From positions 83,584,951 to 83,648,950 of the forward strand of contig NC_079134.1 of assembly GCF_945859705.1 (NCBI RefSeq): DNA of 64,000 nt, read 5' to 3'. The DNA comes from Episyrphus balteatus. Its lineage: Eukaryota > Arthropoda > Insecta > Diptera > Syrphidae. How positions within the stretch are numbered: position 1 is the stretch's first letter; each line of letters starts with the position of its first letter. Below, in pieces: positions 20,511 to 32,793 of the stretch. A program made the position numbers and the translations under genes. Under the pieces are notes generated by a model. It worked only from the letters and a program-made list of their open reading frames with translations. It made no database searches and had not been told where the DNA came from.

Positions 20511-22099
20511 TTTAGTATGTTCAACGAGGATTTTTCTAGATCAGAACAGGACAGGACAGCACAGTTTCGTGAGAAACGTCAGAACAAGTTAGAACAGTCA
20601 TTTAAACGTCACTTGTCAAAATAAAAAAAAAAAAATTGTAAATTATATGAATTTTGTGTTTATCGTTTCTCGTTTATTTTTTCTATTTTTTTGTAATTTT
20701 ATTGTGAAAAATATAATTAAAAATTATTTATTAGTTATAAAAACCACGAGCACCCGAGAAATATTCGCACAATTAAAACAAAACAAAAAATGACAGCTTT
20801 GATTTTGACACTTCTCACGAATCTATTCTAACCTGTGTGCCTACGTTCTGTAACTCTCGCATCGAGAAATTTCTCGCATGAAACACGCAAATCGGAACAA
20901 AAATAATGTGAATCGACAGAAAAATCATTTTCTCACATTCGTTTGTTTCTATAAACAAAATTTTCTCGCCTTGAAACATTTCTGAATGAAAATGCTTGAC
21001 AGACTGGAAAAATGTGAATAAAACTGTGTCTGTAAGAAAAAAATCGAGAAAATTTCTCGATTGAACTGCCAAAATTTCTCACAAGCAAAAAAAGGATGCG
21101 AGAAATTAAGATATTTGAAAAAAAAAATTGATAATCTTGCATTAAATAAACGTTAATTTATTTTTTCCCGCCATAGGTCAAAAATAAAAAGAGTAAATGT
21201 CAATTTTTAAAAATCCAATGATAAAACAACGTTCTACAATCTCCCATCGAACCAAAACCAAAAATAAATTGACGGTTACCCTTTCTTTCATTTCTTAATA
21301 GCCATTCAAAGTCGGTATATAAAAAAAGGTACAGTTTTTTATCGCTGCAGTTATAAGGTGTGAACTTGCGATAGTGATAGCGGGTGTTAAAAATTGTGAA
21401 CAGTATTAAATTGTTATGGATATTAAACGAGAAGGTTTATATTGTTATTGTTAAATTATATTGTTAAATAACATTAAGGCTAATTGTAATGGGGCTCGTT
21501 AACGAAGCAATTTTAACCATTTTTATTTAGCTCAATTTTCATTAAATTAGAGATTTAGTTGGTTTGCCTTCGAGTGCTCTCTACAATTTAAGTTCTCAAA
21601 TGAAGAATACCGTTCTACCTTTTGAAATAATAGCGCCGTGTTTTCCCCTTTTCGAGTAATACAATTTAAATGACGAAACACGGAGAAAAAAAAATTAAAA
21701 CGTCAAACTAAAAAAATTCCTTTTTGGCACTATTATTTTTATAAAAGACTGAACTAGAGGGTAAGGGTAAAGTGCTCGACTGACAGGCAGGTCCATTTCC
21801 GGCATTAACCATTTTTTTTTTTTATATTTTCAAAAAAAAATTTTTTTTTACCTTTTTTTATTTTTCTTGAAAATAACCAAAATTTTAAAAAACTGACTTG
21901 ATGCATTTTTTTGCAATAATAAATCATATAAAATGATAATACAGGTGTTTCATTAAAAAAAAATGGTCATTATATTTTTGACCGCACTTTGTATGGGAGG
22001 TGACCCACTGTGGATTGGGCTGAAATTTTGTTTGGAGATTCACATTACTATTTTCCAGTGAAGTACGTAGGATTTTTTTGAAATATTAAAGTTAAACGA
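20511..22099. other. Non-coding stretch, nothing firmly recognised
   Basis: AT-rich DNA with long A and T runs. TTTCTCGC/GCGAGAAA motifs cluster between 20850 and 21090, and CCGTGTTT recurs inverted as AAACACGG near 21635 and 21675. No gene is supported. Confidence 0.4.
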
Positions 22100-22174
22100 T
22101 TTTATGGTCTTTTTTTGGGATTTCTATAAGGGTGTGGGATTTTGGTTTCGAAATTAAGTTGGAAGAGGATCCAA
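22100..22174 (-). pseudogene. Relic of a second Loa-type LINE
   Basis: This short stretch matches 47585-47655 of LINE-B closely (both contain TTTTGGGATTTCTATAAGGG and end ...GATTCCAACTA or GATCCAACTA). On the minus strand it encodes the same P-Y-R-N-P-K segment of the EN-RT linker. LINE-C's 3' tail ends directly against it, so LINE-C inserted into this older Loa copy. I did not find the other half beside the right end of LINE-C. Confidence 0.7.
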
Positions 22175-22302
22175 CTATTTATTTATTTATTAGCTTAATA
22201 CAAGCATAGAAATTTCCAACTATTGTTTACAAAAAAAAAAAATTAAAACTAGATGATAAAAATACTTAAGAACTAAGAATAATTTTAGGGTTGATAAAAT
22301 TA

Positions 22303-22830
22303 TTAAGGTTCCGGGGTTAAGAAAATATTGTAGAGAGAGGTTTTTAGAGAATGTTTGGAGCGGTGGAAATCAAAAGAGTTATCCACGCTATAAGTGGCAC
22401 GTAGCATGCGATTCATTGGTTCGTTACATCCATAATTTGTACGGTGATAGTCAATAACAAAAAGTGAAACAGATCTGAGATTTATCGGGTTAGTATAGAG
22501 GGAGATTTTTTGCAAAAGAGCAGGGCAATCGATATTACCAGTTAAAAGTTCATGGATAAAAACAATGTCAGCAATTTTACGGCGTATATCAAGGGGTTGT
22601 AAACCTATTAGTTTTAAACGATCAACATAAGGTGGGAGGTACAATCTATCAGGCCAGGGAAGACCACGGAGAGCAAATCGAAGAAATCTACGTTGGACGG
22701 CTTTTATACGAAACGAATAAGATGCATAAAATGGGGACCATACCTGGCTAGCATATTCGAGAAGAGGTCTGACAAATGTTAGATAAAGGGTTTTTGTGAC
22801 ATAGTGGTCGGAGAATTCTTTGGACCAACG
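22303..22830 (-). pseudogene. LINE-C ORF2, C-terminal part
   Basis: 176 residues typical of the segment after the RT in jockey-group LINEs: YLTFVRPLLEYASQVWSP, RIKAVQRRFLRFALRGLPW, RLKLIGLQPLDIRRKIADIV, then HRTNYGCNEPMNRMLR and a final F-x-x-x-S-K-H-S-L-K motif before the stop at 22303. It is uninterrupted up to the MITE at 22831, beyond which the same frame continues (GFVKR|WSKEF). RNase H is absent, as normal for jockey. Confidence 0.85.
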
Positions 22831-23706
22831 CACATAGGGGTATTTGCAAGTTTTACGCGGACAAAATTATTTTTCCGGTTTATCTTCATCGAAAAGGCAA
22901 AAGCTTGTATTTAGTACTTAATTAAATATTTTAACTGTTGTTCTTGACAATTTTTTATCAAACAAAAAAGTGTCAAGAATGGACCCAAATGGTTTGTTAA
23001 AATGCTTATAAATGGAGTTTTATTATTGGTATCACCAAGATAAAGGTCTTTAAATTTAGGAAAAATTAAAATGAATCTGGTTTTGTAATTCATGAAGTTG
23101 TAAGTTTAAAAAAAACTTAAAATATGGATGCATGAAAACAAGGTAACCATTTTTCAAAACCTAAAAAGTTTAAAAGGGGCAAATGTGTCGAAGTTGCACT
23201 TAGTTCAATTTTTTTTACAGATTGAATTAGGTAAGAGTTTAACCTTTAGAAAACATTTAATTTTATCGCACAATAATGTGAAATTGTATAACTTATGTCC
23301 TTACCAACACGAAATTAATTTTTTTTACGTTTAATTTATATTAAGATTCAACTTATCATTTTTTATTTATAAAGTAATATAACATTTAGATACAGCATCT
23401 AGTAGACAGTTTCGTATCTCTTTATCGATATGCCATAAAATTTTTTTTCTATTACCACCTAAAAAAAAAGTAGGTACTCACTTAGGCACTGTCGCTAAAT
23501 TATAAAAAAAATTAGTTTTATTTTTGGACAGAAAACTTTGAACTCTAGACCGCTGCTGTTAGTCACCTGGAGTGATAATCAATTTTAAAACTATAAGAAA
23601 ATTCTAAGCAAGTTATATACTTTTAATAGGATGTTGATTTTTTACATTTGAATCTGTTTAAAATTTCGTGTTTTGTCCGCCTAAATTGACTAAATACCCC
23701 TATGTG
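22831..23706. mobile_element. Non-autonomous element with 5-bp TSD CAACG
   Basis: Termini CACATAGGGGTATTT are inverted at both ends. CAACG lies at 22826-22830 and 23707-23711. Removing the element with one TSD copy restores the LINE-C frame (K-R-W-S-K-E-F). It is 876 bp and non-coding. A 5-bp TSD with CAC termini recalls Transib, but the termini do not match the usual CACWATG, so the superfamily is uncertain. Confidence 0.8.
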
Positions 23707-23711
23707 CAACG

Positions 23712-24945
23712 TTTAACAAAACCGAGTGCGGAGTTTGCTCTATTTATAGAATTAGTGATGTGGGATCTAAAATTAAGTTCCTTGTCACATATTACTCCGA
23801 GATCCCGAAAAAAGAATCCACTTGTGTGACCGGCTCATTATTAATAAAGTAGGTACGAGGGAGAAGTGATGAGCGTTTACGTGAATACGTTATTACTTGA
23901 TATTTGCTCACATTAAGCTCAAGGAAATTTTTCTGACACCGGTCTAGGTCACGTTGAAGAAGGAGAGTATCATTAAGGGAAGAGATATATCTATATATTT
24001 TTTATCGTCAGCGTACACTGAGATTGAAGAATCTTTTATGACACAATCAACATCAGTGATTGTTAATATGAAAATCAAAGGGCCGAGATGGCTACCTTGC
24101 GGAACGCCAGATGGTGCAAGAATTGGGATTGATTCTGAACCTCTAAAAAGCACATTATACTGACGTCCATTTAAATACGATTCGATCCATGCAGTGATTT
24201 TAGTTTGAAGAGAATAAGAGTACAACAGTCGGAAAAAGTATTTTGACAAAATAAACATTTTTCTAACTGATGAGAGTAATCTGTTTCTGTTTATGTTTAA
24301 CCGTTACAGATTATTCTCATCAGTTAGAAAAATGTTCATTTTGTCAAAATACTTTTTCCGACCATTGTATGTGAGATTTTATCGAAGGCTTTGCTTAGGT
24401 CAGTTGCAACTACATCTATTTCTTTGCCAGCCTCCATGGCACTAATTGAACTGGAAACAAAATCAACTTAGTTTGTGGTAGTTGATCTACCAGTTAGAAA
24501 TCCGTGTTGATTAGGGAAGAAAATTTGCTTACAATGGAAGAGCATTGTGTCATAGACTATGCTTTCAAAAAGCTTCGGGATGCATGATAGCTTAGCGATG
24601 GGGCGGTAGTTAGAGATTCCTTTTTTGGGACATTTTTTATGGATCGGGATAATGTAGGAACATTTCCAAAGAGAAGGGAAGATCCCTTTTGAGATAGAGA
24701 GCTAAAAAAGAGCAGTTAAGGGTTCTAGTAGGCTTGCAGAGCAATTTTTTTAAATTATTGAAGGTAAACCATCAGAACCTCCAGTATATTTAACTTTGAG
24801 CTTGTTTATCTTTTCAAGAACAACGGACGAGGGAATAACAATGGAAGTTAATGACGTTTGAGTGCAAGTGGCTAAATATGAAAAATAATCTAAGTTCGGT
24901 TGTGAGAAATTATTAGAAAAAGACTGGCTAAAGAATTGCGCAAAT
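23712..24945 (-). pseudogene. LINE-C ORF2, reverse transcriptase
   Basis: Minus-strand pieces in order: Q-F-F-S-Q-S-F, PSLWKCSYIIPIHKK, NYRPIAKLSCIPKLFESIVY, FPNQHGFLTGRSTTTN, VVATDLSKAFDKISH (24945-24370). After the 145-bp MITE come TKITAWIESYLNGRQYN, SGVPQGSHLGPLIF and VYADDKKYI, then a frameshift and a diverged thumb segment ending in NSALGFVKR. The YADD active site is present. In-frame stops and at least two frameshifts make it non-functional. Confidence 0.85.
24223..24367. mobile_element. 145-bp palindromic TA-flanked MITE
   Basis: The arms begin CAACAGTCGGAAAAAG and (inverted) CAATGGTCGGAAAAAG, with TA at 24221-24222 and 24368-24369. They pair almost to the middle, leaving a loop of about 25 bp. 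It inserted in the RT of LINE-C right after A-F-D-K-I-S-H. Tc1/mariner type by TSD. Confidence 0.85.
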
Positions 24946-25121
24946 GGTAGGTAGGTAGGTAGAGATGGCGGTCAAAGCAAACCGTGCTTGGTGACCCAAT
25001 TAGCGCAGGATGCGCCGTTTTGATACCAAGACTTATGAAACCTGTGAGTGATAATTGGATATATTTGAAATAAATTTTAAATTGGTTTTAATAAAAAAGG
25101 GAAAAACAAGTGTTAGGCAGT

Positions 25122-27632
25122 CCCATAGCCGTAGCTAGGATTTCATTTCGGGGAGGGTTAGCTTAGACCGACCAAATTTTATTTTACATATTTTTGCATG
25201 CGAGCGTTAGCGAGAAATTTTTAGAAGCTTTCCTAAGTCTTATACAAAAAAACTATTTCGTAAGAGACTAGATACAATCAAAGGTTTAAACAGCAATAAA
25301 ATGAAAAATGGACTCTTACTGATGGTTTGTTTCTATAAAAAGTATCTAGAAATGAACAAAAATTGATGTTCTTGTCTCTTAGCCTGTTTGTTTATTGGGT
25401 TAACTATTCAGCCAAAGAAAAATGTTTGGCATCCACACAACATGTGTTGAATATTTAATGGATATATTTTTGACGTGGCTTAAAAGTTTTCTTAACCCTC
25501 TACTGCATGAATTAATATTAGCGGACGAAAAAATTAAAAAATGCATTACATGGGTTCTTTGGGTTGTTTCAAAACGGTTTTCATTAAAAAAATTTGTTAA
25601 AATTAATTTGTTTAAAAAATTTGTTTATAAACCAAATTTGGCTTCGTATGCATTAAAGGGTAAGAAATCTTACAAATTTTATTTATTCAGATTATGTAAA
25701 AAATACAAAAAATAAATATTTATCATTTAAAAACAAAATAAAGTAAAATAAATACATTGTATTACAAAAGGTTACGAATTAATTCAAATTTGGCTCATTT
25801 TAAGACATGGAACCGAGAAATGCAATTTGTTTTCGTCCGTTTTAAACATTTCTTCTGGTTCACATTCTTTCCACTGTCGAAGTTAGTCTTGCTTCAACAT
25901 TTTCACCCACTTCCAGATCTTACAAAAACTATAAAGTAATAAAATTATTGAAAAATATTATTGGTGAGCCCCCCTCCCCCTAAAATTTTAAAGGTTACGC
26001 CGCTGGAAATGGGATTAACATGAGAAAAATGTCTCTAAAGGCGAAGAGCTCCATTTCTGAAGCAAAACATAATTTCCAAGCAAAATAACAATGTAAAGAA
26101 ACAAAATTTTCCAACAAAAAAATTTAACAAATTGTGTAGATTTACAACCCCTTAATGCATACGAAGCCAAATATGGCTTCCGTACTTTTTGCCCTCCCAA
26201 GACCAGGCCAATAATTTTTTTTCAACAAAAATTGGTTCATAGCATACACAATTAGACAATCGATCAAAAATAAATTTTTAATTCCACTTTACTTTCCAAA
26301 CAAACGCAGTAATTAACACTTAAAGTATGAATATATTCTACATTTTCGATTTCAATGCACACGACTGATCGACTCACCTGTGATCATACACCTTTATTTT
26401 GTGTCGGACACACGAAAAAACTATCTCTATGGGTTTTCAGAAACTTAAAGAAGAGGATTGTATTTAATCTTTACCATTTTTTTGTGACAGAGAAGAGAAA
26501 AGTGCATACAAACAGACAAAACCATATTTGGCTTCGTATGCAATAGAGGGTTAAGCTGCAAAAAAAACAGATTTACAATTTCAAACTCCCAAAACGTGTT
26601 GTGGTTTATGTTTGATCAACGTTCTTGAATAATTTTTTCAAATTTCTTTGTTTATTTTAAACATTTATTTACAAAAATACACAAAACTCCTTTTATTAAA
26701 AATGTATTCTCTGAAGATACAAATTTAATTTGCACCCGGAACAGGATAAATCTTTAACAGCAGAAATTTTATTTTTTTAACTCTATAGTGTCTATATCCT
26801 TGGCTAAATATTTAACTCAATTCACACATATCGAATTCAGATTGAAATCTTCCACCTCAAATATTTTTTTTTAATTTAAAGTCTATGTAAAATAAATTGT
26901 ATATGACATGATTTTGAAAAATCGAATTTTTATCCCCTAGTTCCGAAGTTCAGAAAAAAATTTTTAAAAAAATTGTTTACTTTAAAGCCATTTAAGATTT
27001 AAATATTCAATATTATATCCTTTAAAAATGAAAGTTTCCAATATTTAGGCTGAAGGAAGAATGTTTTTGCATTTCGTTTCTTGTTTATATTTAGCTGTTT
27101 CGACGCAAGCCCTAACATATTATTTAGTATACCTAGAGCTATTAAGCATGAAATTCCCAAGTAAAAACAAAAAATGCATATTTTTTGTGTTTATGACGTA
27201 TTATTTCAAAAGTGAACTCTTCTAGCAAAAACAAATTGTTTAAAAAGAAGAGACACTCAATTTATGTTTATCCACTTTTGTGTATACGACTTATACATAG
27301 TTACCAATTATTATAAGAGGGTTGAAAATTCCATGCAAATCGGAATTTTATGAAAAAAAAAAATACTTTTTTCAGATACCTACATTATTTTGTTCAAAGC
27401 TTTTTGAAACTTAAACGGGACAAAATTGGAAAAGTCTTAAATTGAGATTTTCGATTTAGGTATACCTAATAAACTAAAATATGAAATCAATCCATCAAGT
27501 TCTGCATACATTATGTTGTACATTGTACAAGTATGTGGTTCGTATTTGTTCAAATTCTTATCATATGATTTTCTAAAAAAAATTTCGGGGGGGTGTTAAA
27601 CCCTGTAACCCCTCCCCTAAATACGGCTATGG
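25122..27632. mobile_element. Non-autonomous DNA element in the LINE-B 3' UTR
   Basis: Termini CCCATAGCCGTA and inverted TACGGCTATGG are flanked by GCAGT (25117-25121, 27633-27637). Because the end base is ambiguous, the TSD is 4-6 bp. It is 2.5 kb, non-coding, and carries a piggyBac-like MITE inside. The start CCGTAGCTAGGATT resembles the GCGTAGCTAGAGATT start of the 255-3625 element, so the two may be distantly related. Confidence 0.7.
25496..26550. mobile_element. piggyBac-like MITE, TTAA-flanked
   Basis: TTAA lies at 25492-25495 and 26551-26554, and the termini CCCTCTACTGCAT and inverted CCCTCTATTGCAT follow. TTAA with a CCCT start is the piggyBac signature. Inside, TGGCTTCGTATGCATTAAAGGG near 25640 and its inverted form near 26150 repeat the terminal motif, and the right terminus itself is preceded by TTTGGCTTCGTATGCA. 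The interior therefore holds extra copies of the end sequence. Confidence 0.75.
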
Positions 27633-27639
27633 GCAGTTC

Positions 27640-28459
27640 TAAATCGACTTTGTTGCATTTAGGAACGAGATCAAATATTTGCTCTTTGATTCTGAGATGT
27701 TATCTATGACATTAAAGATTTCACTCCCCATAGAGAGTGCCCTATTCCTAGCAAGGACGGGACATTGGCATAGGAAATGGAAGGCCGTTTCTTTTTCTTG
27801 CTGGTTAAAGCAGCTGCGACAGTAAGTATTGTGCGGTATACCCAACTTTGCTGCATGTTCCCCTATCGGCCAATGTCCTGTGCACACCGCAACAATTCTG
27901 CTAATGTCTTTTCTGGGTCTAGAGATTAGGTCATATGTTTTGGATTTATTATAGGTGGGCCAGATTTTTCTGGCTACTCAAGTTGTGCCACCTATTGTTT
28001 GCTTTTGTTAGGTATTTTAAGAAGATATCGCCCTTCATGACTCCTATGGGAATGTTAACTATTTCTGCTAGTGACTCATGAAGGGCCGATCCTTGCCTGG
28101 CCAGATCATCCGCATTTTCATTGCCTTCAAAACCACTGTGACCTGGGATCCAGATGAGGGTGACTGTGAGGCTTTCACTCAGCAATGAGAGTTCCTCTCT
28201 GCACTGCTGAACCAATTTGGAGGATGTGGTGACCCTAGCAGTTGCTTTTATAGCTGCCTGACTATCTGTTGGTATAGCTATATTTTGGTTTTGATTTGGT
28301 TTGCAAGCTTCTTTAATTGCCAGCAGTTCCGCTTGGAATACACTGGCAAAGTTTGGTAGTCGAAAGAATTTTGAGATATTGAGGGATTCATAGTAGACAC
28401 CCGAACCAACCCCACAATCTGTTTTTGAGCCATCAGTGAAAATGAAGGTATATACACTA
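27640..28459 (-). pseudogene. LINE-B ORF2, RNase H and C-terminus
   Basis: The RNase H domain has all four catalytic acids: FTDGSKTDCG (D), FQAELLAIKEA (E), IPTDSQAAI (D) and GHSGFEGNENADDLA (D). Next come a frameshift near 27975, CTGHWPIGEHAAKLGI and a Cys-His segment CRSCFNQQEKETAFHFLCQC, ending at a stop near 27640. An RNase H after the RT separates this family from the jockey-type LINEs around it and supports Loa/I. The sequence upstream of FTDGS is missing, because a palindromic MITE and LINE-A's tail follow directly. Confidence 0.88.
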
Positions 28460-28461
28460 TA

Positions 28462-29553
28462 CAGGGTGTCCCACAGTCACCGCCCCAAACGAAAACCATG
28501 GATTCCTGAGGTCATTTTAAGTCGAAAAACTTAAGAGGTAATTTTCTCGTTTTCGAGTTACCACGGTTTTTATGATTTTTGTTCTCTTTTCCCTTATCTA
28601 GCTTTATCTTTGCCAAACTACGTTTGATTTGAAATTTTTTTTTTACAACCAATCAAGAATTTATTACAGTTTTAGTTTGTCTCAAAACTTTTTTTTCTGC
28701 GGACAACCGTTTCTCCACAATTTGGCATCAAACACAATTTTCTTCGTTTTTTAAGTTGTTTTTTACACTTTCATATCATTTAAGTCAAAAAAACACGTTA
28801 ATGAGTATTAATTTTTTGTGCTTTTTATTAGAGCCCAGTTTATTTTCATAAAAAAAATAAGTTTTATTTCATAAAAAAGGCTACTGAAAGTAATTAAAAA
28901 AAAAATAAACAAACTGAGTGAATTAAAAAAAAAAAAATAATTTTTAAATAAAAAATTAATTTAAATGAATTAAAAACTTTTTCTGAGCTATTGTGGTTAA
29001 GAAAAAAACAAATAAATAAAGCTCAGAAAAAGTTTTAATTCATTTAAATAAATTTGTTATTTAAAAATTATTTTTTTTTTTTAATTCACTCAGTTTGTTT
29101 ATTTTTTTAATTAATTTCAGTTGCCTTTTTTATGAAATAAAACTTATTTTTTTTATGAAAATAAACTGGGCTTTAATAAAAAGCACAAAAAATTAATACT
29201 CATTAACGTGTTTTTTTGACTTAAATGATATGAAAGTGTAAAAAACAACTTAAAAAACGAAGAAAATTGTGTTTGATGCAAAATTGTGGAGAAACGGTTG
29301 TCCGCAGAAAAAAAAGTTTTGAGACAAACTAAAACTGTAATAAATTCTTGATTGGTTGTAAAAAAAATTTTTCAAATCAAACGTAGTTTGGCAAAGATAA
29401 AGCCAGATAAGGGAAAAGAGAACAAAAATCATAAAAACCGTGGTAACTCGAAAACGGGACGAAAACGAGAAAATTACCTCTTAAGTTTTTCGACTTAAAA
29501 TGACCTCAGGAATCCATGGTTTTCGTTTGGGGCGGTGACTGTGGGACACCCTG
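28462..29553. mobile_element. 1092-bp palindromic TA-flanked element
   Basis: The ends read CAGGGTGTCCCACAGTCACC inward on both sides, flanked by TA (28460-28461, 29554-29555). The two halves are inverted copies of each other over nearly their whole length, about 500 bp per arm, with only small differences. It has no coding capacity. TA target and long arms place it with mariner-type foldback MITEs. It sits exactly between LINE-A's 3' tail and the RNase H part of LINE-B. Confidence 0.88.
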
Positions 29554-29555
29554 TA

Positions 29556-29907
29556 TATATATTTGATTTGTTTATTTCATCAAGCAGAGTAACATCTCTT
29601 ATAGACTAATTTTTAACAAATTAATGTAAATAATATTAAATAATATAAGTAAATAATGATAATATATACAACTATAAATATAATTTAAAATTTTAAAAAT
29701 ACAAATACAAATACATGCAATTATTAGAAAACTGAGGTGGAGCAGATAAATAACAATAAATATTACATCAATTTAAAGAAAACTATTGATAATATCGTAA
29801 GACCATCATCAAATTCTTTTTGAAAAATTCCCTGGATATGTTTCCAAAAATATCAATATTATCAATTGCAAGGTTTGTTTCTCTTATACAACGTGCAAGA
29901 GGTTCTA
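29556..29907 (-). pseudogene. LINE-A ORF2 C-terminal end and 3' UTR
   Basis: Minus-strand residues LEPLARCIRETNLAIDNI, DIFGNISREFF and KKNL are the last part of a jockey-type ORF2, followed by an AT-rich 3' UTR ending ...AATAAACAAATCAAATATATA. The preceding residues (T-N-Y-G-R-N-E) lie beyond the foldback element, with a frame difference. Confidence 0.7.
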
Positions 29908-29911
29908 GTCT

Positions 29912-32789
29912 AAGAGCCAGCGACCTAAAGTTTGCAGGTAATTGCTTAGTATTCACCCCTATGAAATATGTTTAAGGACATCCCCAGGCATGTTACTGCA
30001 AAAAAAAAAGTCTCGTGAGACGTGGCAAAAACAGTCTGCCAAGCACTTGAATGTGAAAAAAATTTTAAATTAAGAACTCGACCTTAAATCAAAAAAAAAA
30101 TATTTAAAGAGAACGGCAACACTTACAAAACTTAACGATACCTTTTTTTAAAGGTAAAAAGTTATGCTACTTTTTGGTCTTTATATAAATGTTTTTTGAT
30201 GAATAGTTTTTGAAACAAAAAATTTCAAACACAAAATTTTGAAAAAAAATTCAAAAAAAGTTCAAACAGTTTTTTTTTTTCATAAAATTTACGCAATCAA
30301 GTATTATTTTTTTTTTTTGTTTTAATTTCTCTTATATATTTTGAGTCAAACACCGAAAACTAAAAGTCAAAATCTCTTTTACTTTTCGAGAAAACTGAAA
30401 ATTGCCAAACCTTCTATTTTTTCACCAACGCCAAAATTACGGCTATTAATTATGTCTTTCAGAAAGGAAGTAAGATGTTCACGGGTTTTATTGCAGGAAT
30501 CGTTCAATGGGTTATAAAAAAGATAAAACCGCGGAGTGCTATTAAATGAGAGGGTGGGAACTGGAGATAGGGGTGCAAAAGCCCCCTTTTTGGTTTTTTC
30601 AATATATCTCGTAAACAAAGCATAATTTTGAGATATTGTTCTTAATAAATTTTGTAGAGAATAAAATTTCCTATAATAATAATGTTTTTTAAAAATTTAT
30701 AAAAAAAATTTTCTTAACAAAACAGTCAAAACAAACAAAAAAAAATCAAACAAAATCAATTTTTTTAGTTTTTTTTTACTTTTTTGGTTGTGTCTCTTAT
30801 TTGGGCTGAGATAGACATTAACATTGCTCTAATAAAACATAGAAGATTAAATTTTCTTTGAAATGCTGGTCTCATCAAATTTTTTCACTGAAAATTAACC
30901 AAAATATGGCCATTTGAACCTATCTTTTTTTCGCAGATTCAGTTTTTCTCAAGTGAAAAAGAAAAATTTGAGGGGAAAGTACTATAACTTAGCAACCAAG
31001 AATTGATAGCGTTTTTTTGTAGAAGGGTTAAATACAATCATTTTTTACTATGGGAGGGGGTGTCTATCTTCCCCCGTTTAGGCGGAAGGGGTTATTAAAA
31101 AAAAGAAAAATACTTAAAATCAAAAAAATTTATTAAAAAACAACGGTAACACTTACAATTATGAACGATACTTTTTTCGAAAGCTAAAATTATACACTAA
31201 ATTTAAATTTTTAAGTTAAGTTATTTAAACCGACTATTTCGAAATAAACTATTTCAAAGTCAAAATTTTAGAAAAAAAAGTTTAAAAAACACGTTGATTA
31301 CTATTTTAAGAATGACTTTGGATTTCAATACGAAGTTTATCCATAAAGTAAACAGCCTCAATTGATTTCTTATCAAAAACTGAAAATCATTATGTTCCTA
31401 TGCCTTCTTGTTTTCCTTAAAAAATTAAAAAATGCAAAAACTACTTTCTTTACCAGGCTCATTCATTTGTTTTGAAAACAATTGATTCAAATAACTTAAC
31501 TTAAAAATTTAAATTAAGTGTATAATTTTAGCTTTTGAAAAAAGTATCGTTCATAACTGTAAGTAATACCGTTGTTTTTTTAATAATTTTTTTTGATTTT
31601 AAGTATTTTTCTTTTTTTTAATAACCCCTTCCGCCTAAACGGGGGAAGATAGACACCCCCTCCCATAGTAAAAAATGATTGTATTTAACCCTTCTACAAA
31701 AAACCGCTATCAATTCTTGGTTGCTAAGTTATAGTACTTTCCCCTCAAATTTTTCTTTTTTACTTGAGAAAAACTGAATCTGCGAAAAAAAGATAGGTTC
31801 AAATGGCCATATTTTGGTTAATTTTCAATGAAAAAATTTGATGAGACCAGCATTTCAAAGAAAATTTAATCTTCTATGTTTTATTAGAGCAATGTTAATG
31901 TCTATCTCAGCCCAAATAAGAGACACAACCAAAAAAGTAAAAAAAACTAAAAAAATTGATTTTGTTTGATTTTTGACTGTTTTGTTAAGAAAATTTTTTT
32001 TATAAATTTTTAAAAAACATTATTATTATAGGAAATTTTATTCTCTACAAAATTTATTAAGAACAATATCTCAAAATTATGCTTTGTTTACGAGATATAT
32101 TGAAAAAACCAAAAAAGGGGCTTTTGCACCCCTATCTCCAGTTCCCACCCTCTCATTTAATAGCACTCCGCGGTTTTATCTTTTTTATAACCCATTGAAC
32201 GATTCCTGCAATAAAACCCGTGAACATCTTACTTCCTTTCTGAAAGACATAATTAATAGCCGTAATTTTGGCGTTGGTGAAAAAATAGAAGGTTTGGTAA
32301 TTTTCAGTTTTCTCGAAAAGTAAAAGAGATTTTGACTTTTAGTTTTCGGTGTTTGACTCAAAATATATAAGAGAAATTAAAACAAAAAAAAAAATAATAC
32401 TTGATTGGGTAAATTTTATGAAAAAAAAAACTGTTTGAACTTTTTTTGAATTTTTTTTTCAAAATTTTGTGTTTGAAATTTTTTGTTTCAAAAACTATTC
32501 ATCAAAAAACATTTATATAAAAACCAAAAAGTAGTATAACTTTTTACCTTTAAAAAAAGGTATCGTTTAGTTTTGCAAGTGTTGCCGTTCTCTTTAAATA
32601 TTTTTTTTTTGATTTAAGGTCGAGTTCTTAATTTAAAATTTTTTTCACATTCAAGTGCTTGGCAGACCGTTTTTGCCACGTCTCACGAGACTTTTTTTTT
32701 GCAGTAACATGCCTGGGGATGTCCTTAAACATATTTCATAGGGGTGAATACTAAGCAATTACCTGCAAACTTTAGGTCGCTGGCTCTCG
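29912..32789. mobile_element. Foldback element, 2.9-kb near-perfect palindrome
   Basis: The left arm (about 29912-31230) and right arm (about 31489-32789) are inverted copies of about 1.3 kb each, differing by few substitutions and small indels. The central loop is about 255 bp. GTCT lies on both sides (29908-29911, 32790-32793) as a possible 4-bp TSD. The outer ends read AAGAGCCAGCGACC and CGAGAGCCAGCGACC inward. A 79-codon open frame occurs in mirror image at 30379-30618 (minus) and 32084-32323 (plus), but it has no domain. No transposase is present. It interrupts the C-terminal part of LINE-A. Confidence 0.9.
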
Positions 32790-32793
32790 GTCT

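Noticed and set aside
30379..32323. Two mirror-image 79-codon open frames (30379-30618 minus, 32084-32323 plus)
   Set aside because: They are the same sequence seen on both arms of the foldback element. No domain, no start context, composition like the non-coding rest.
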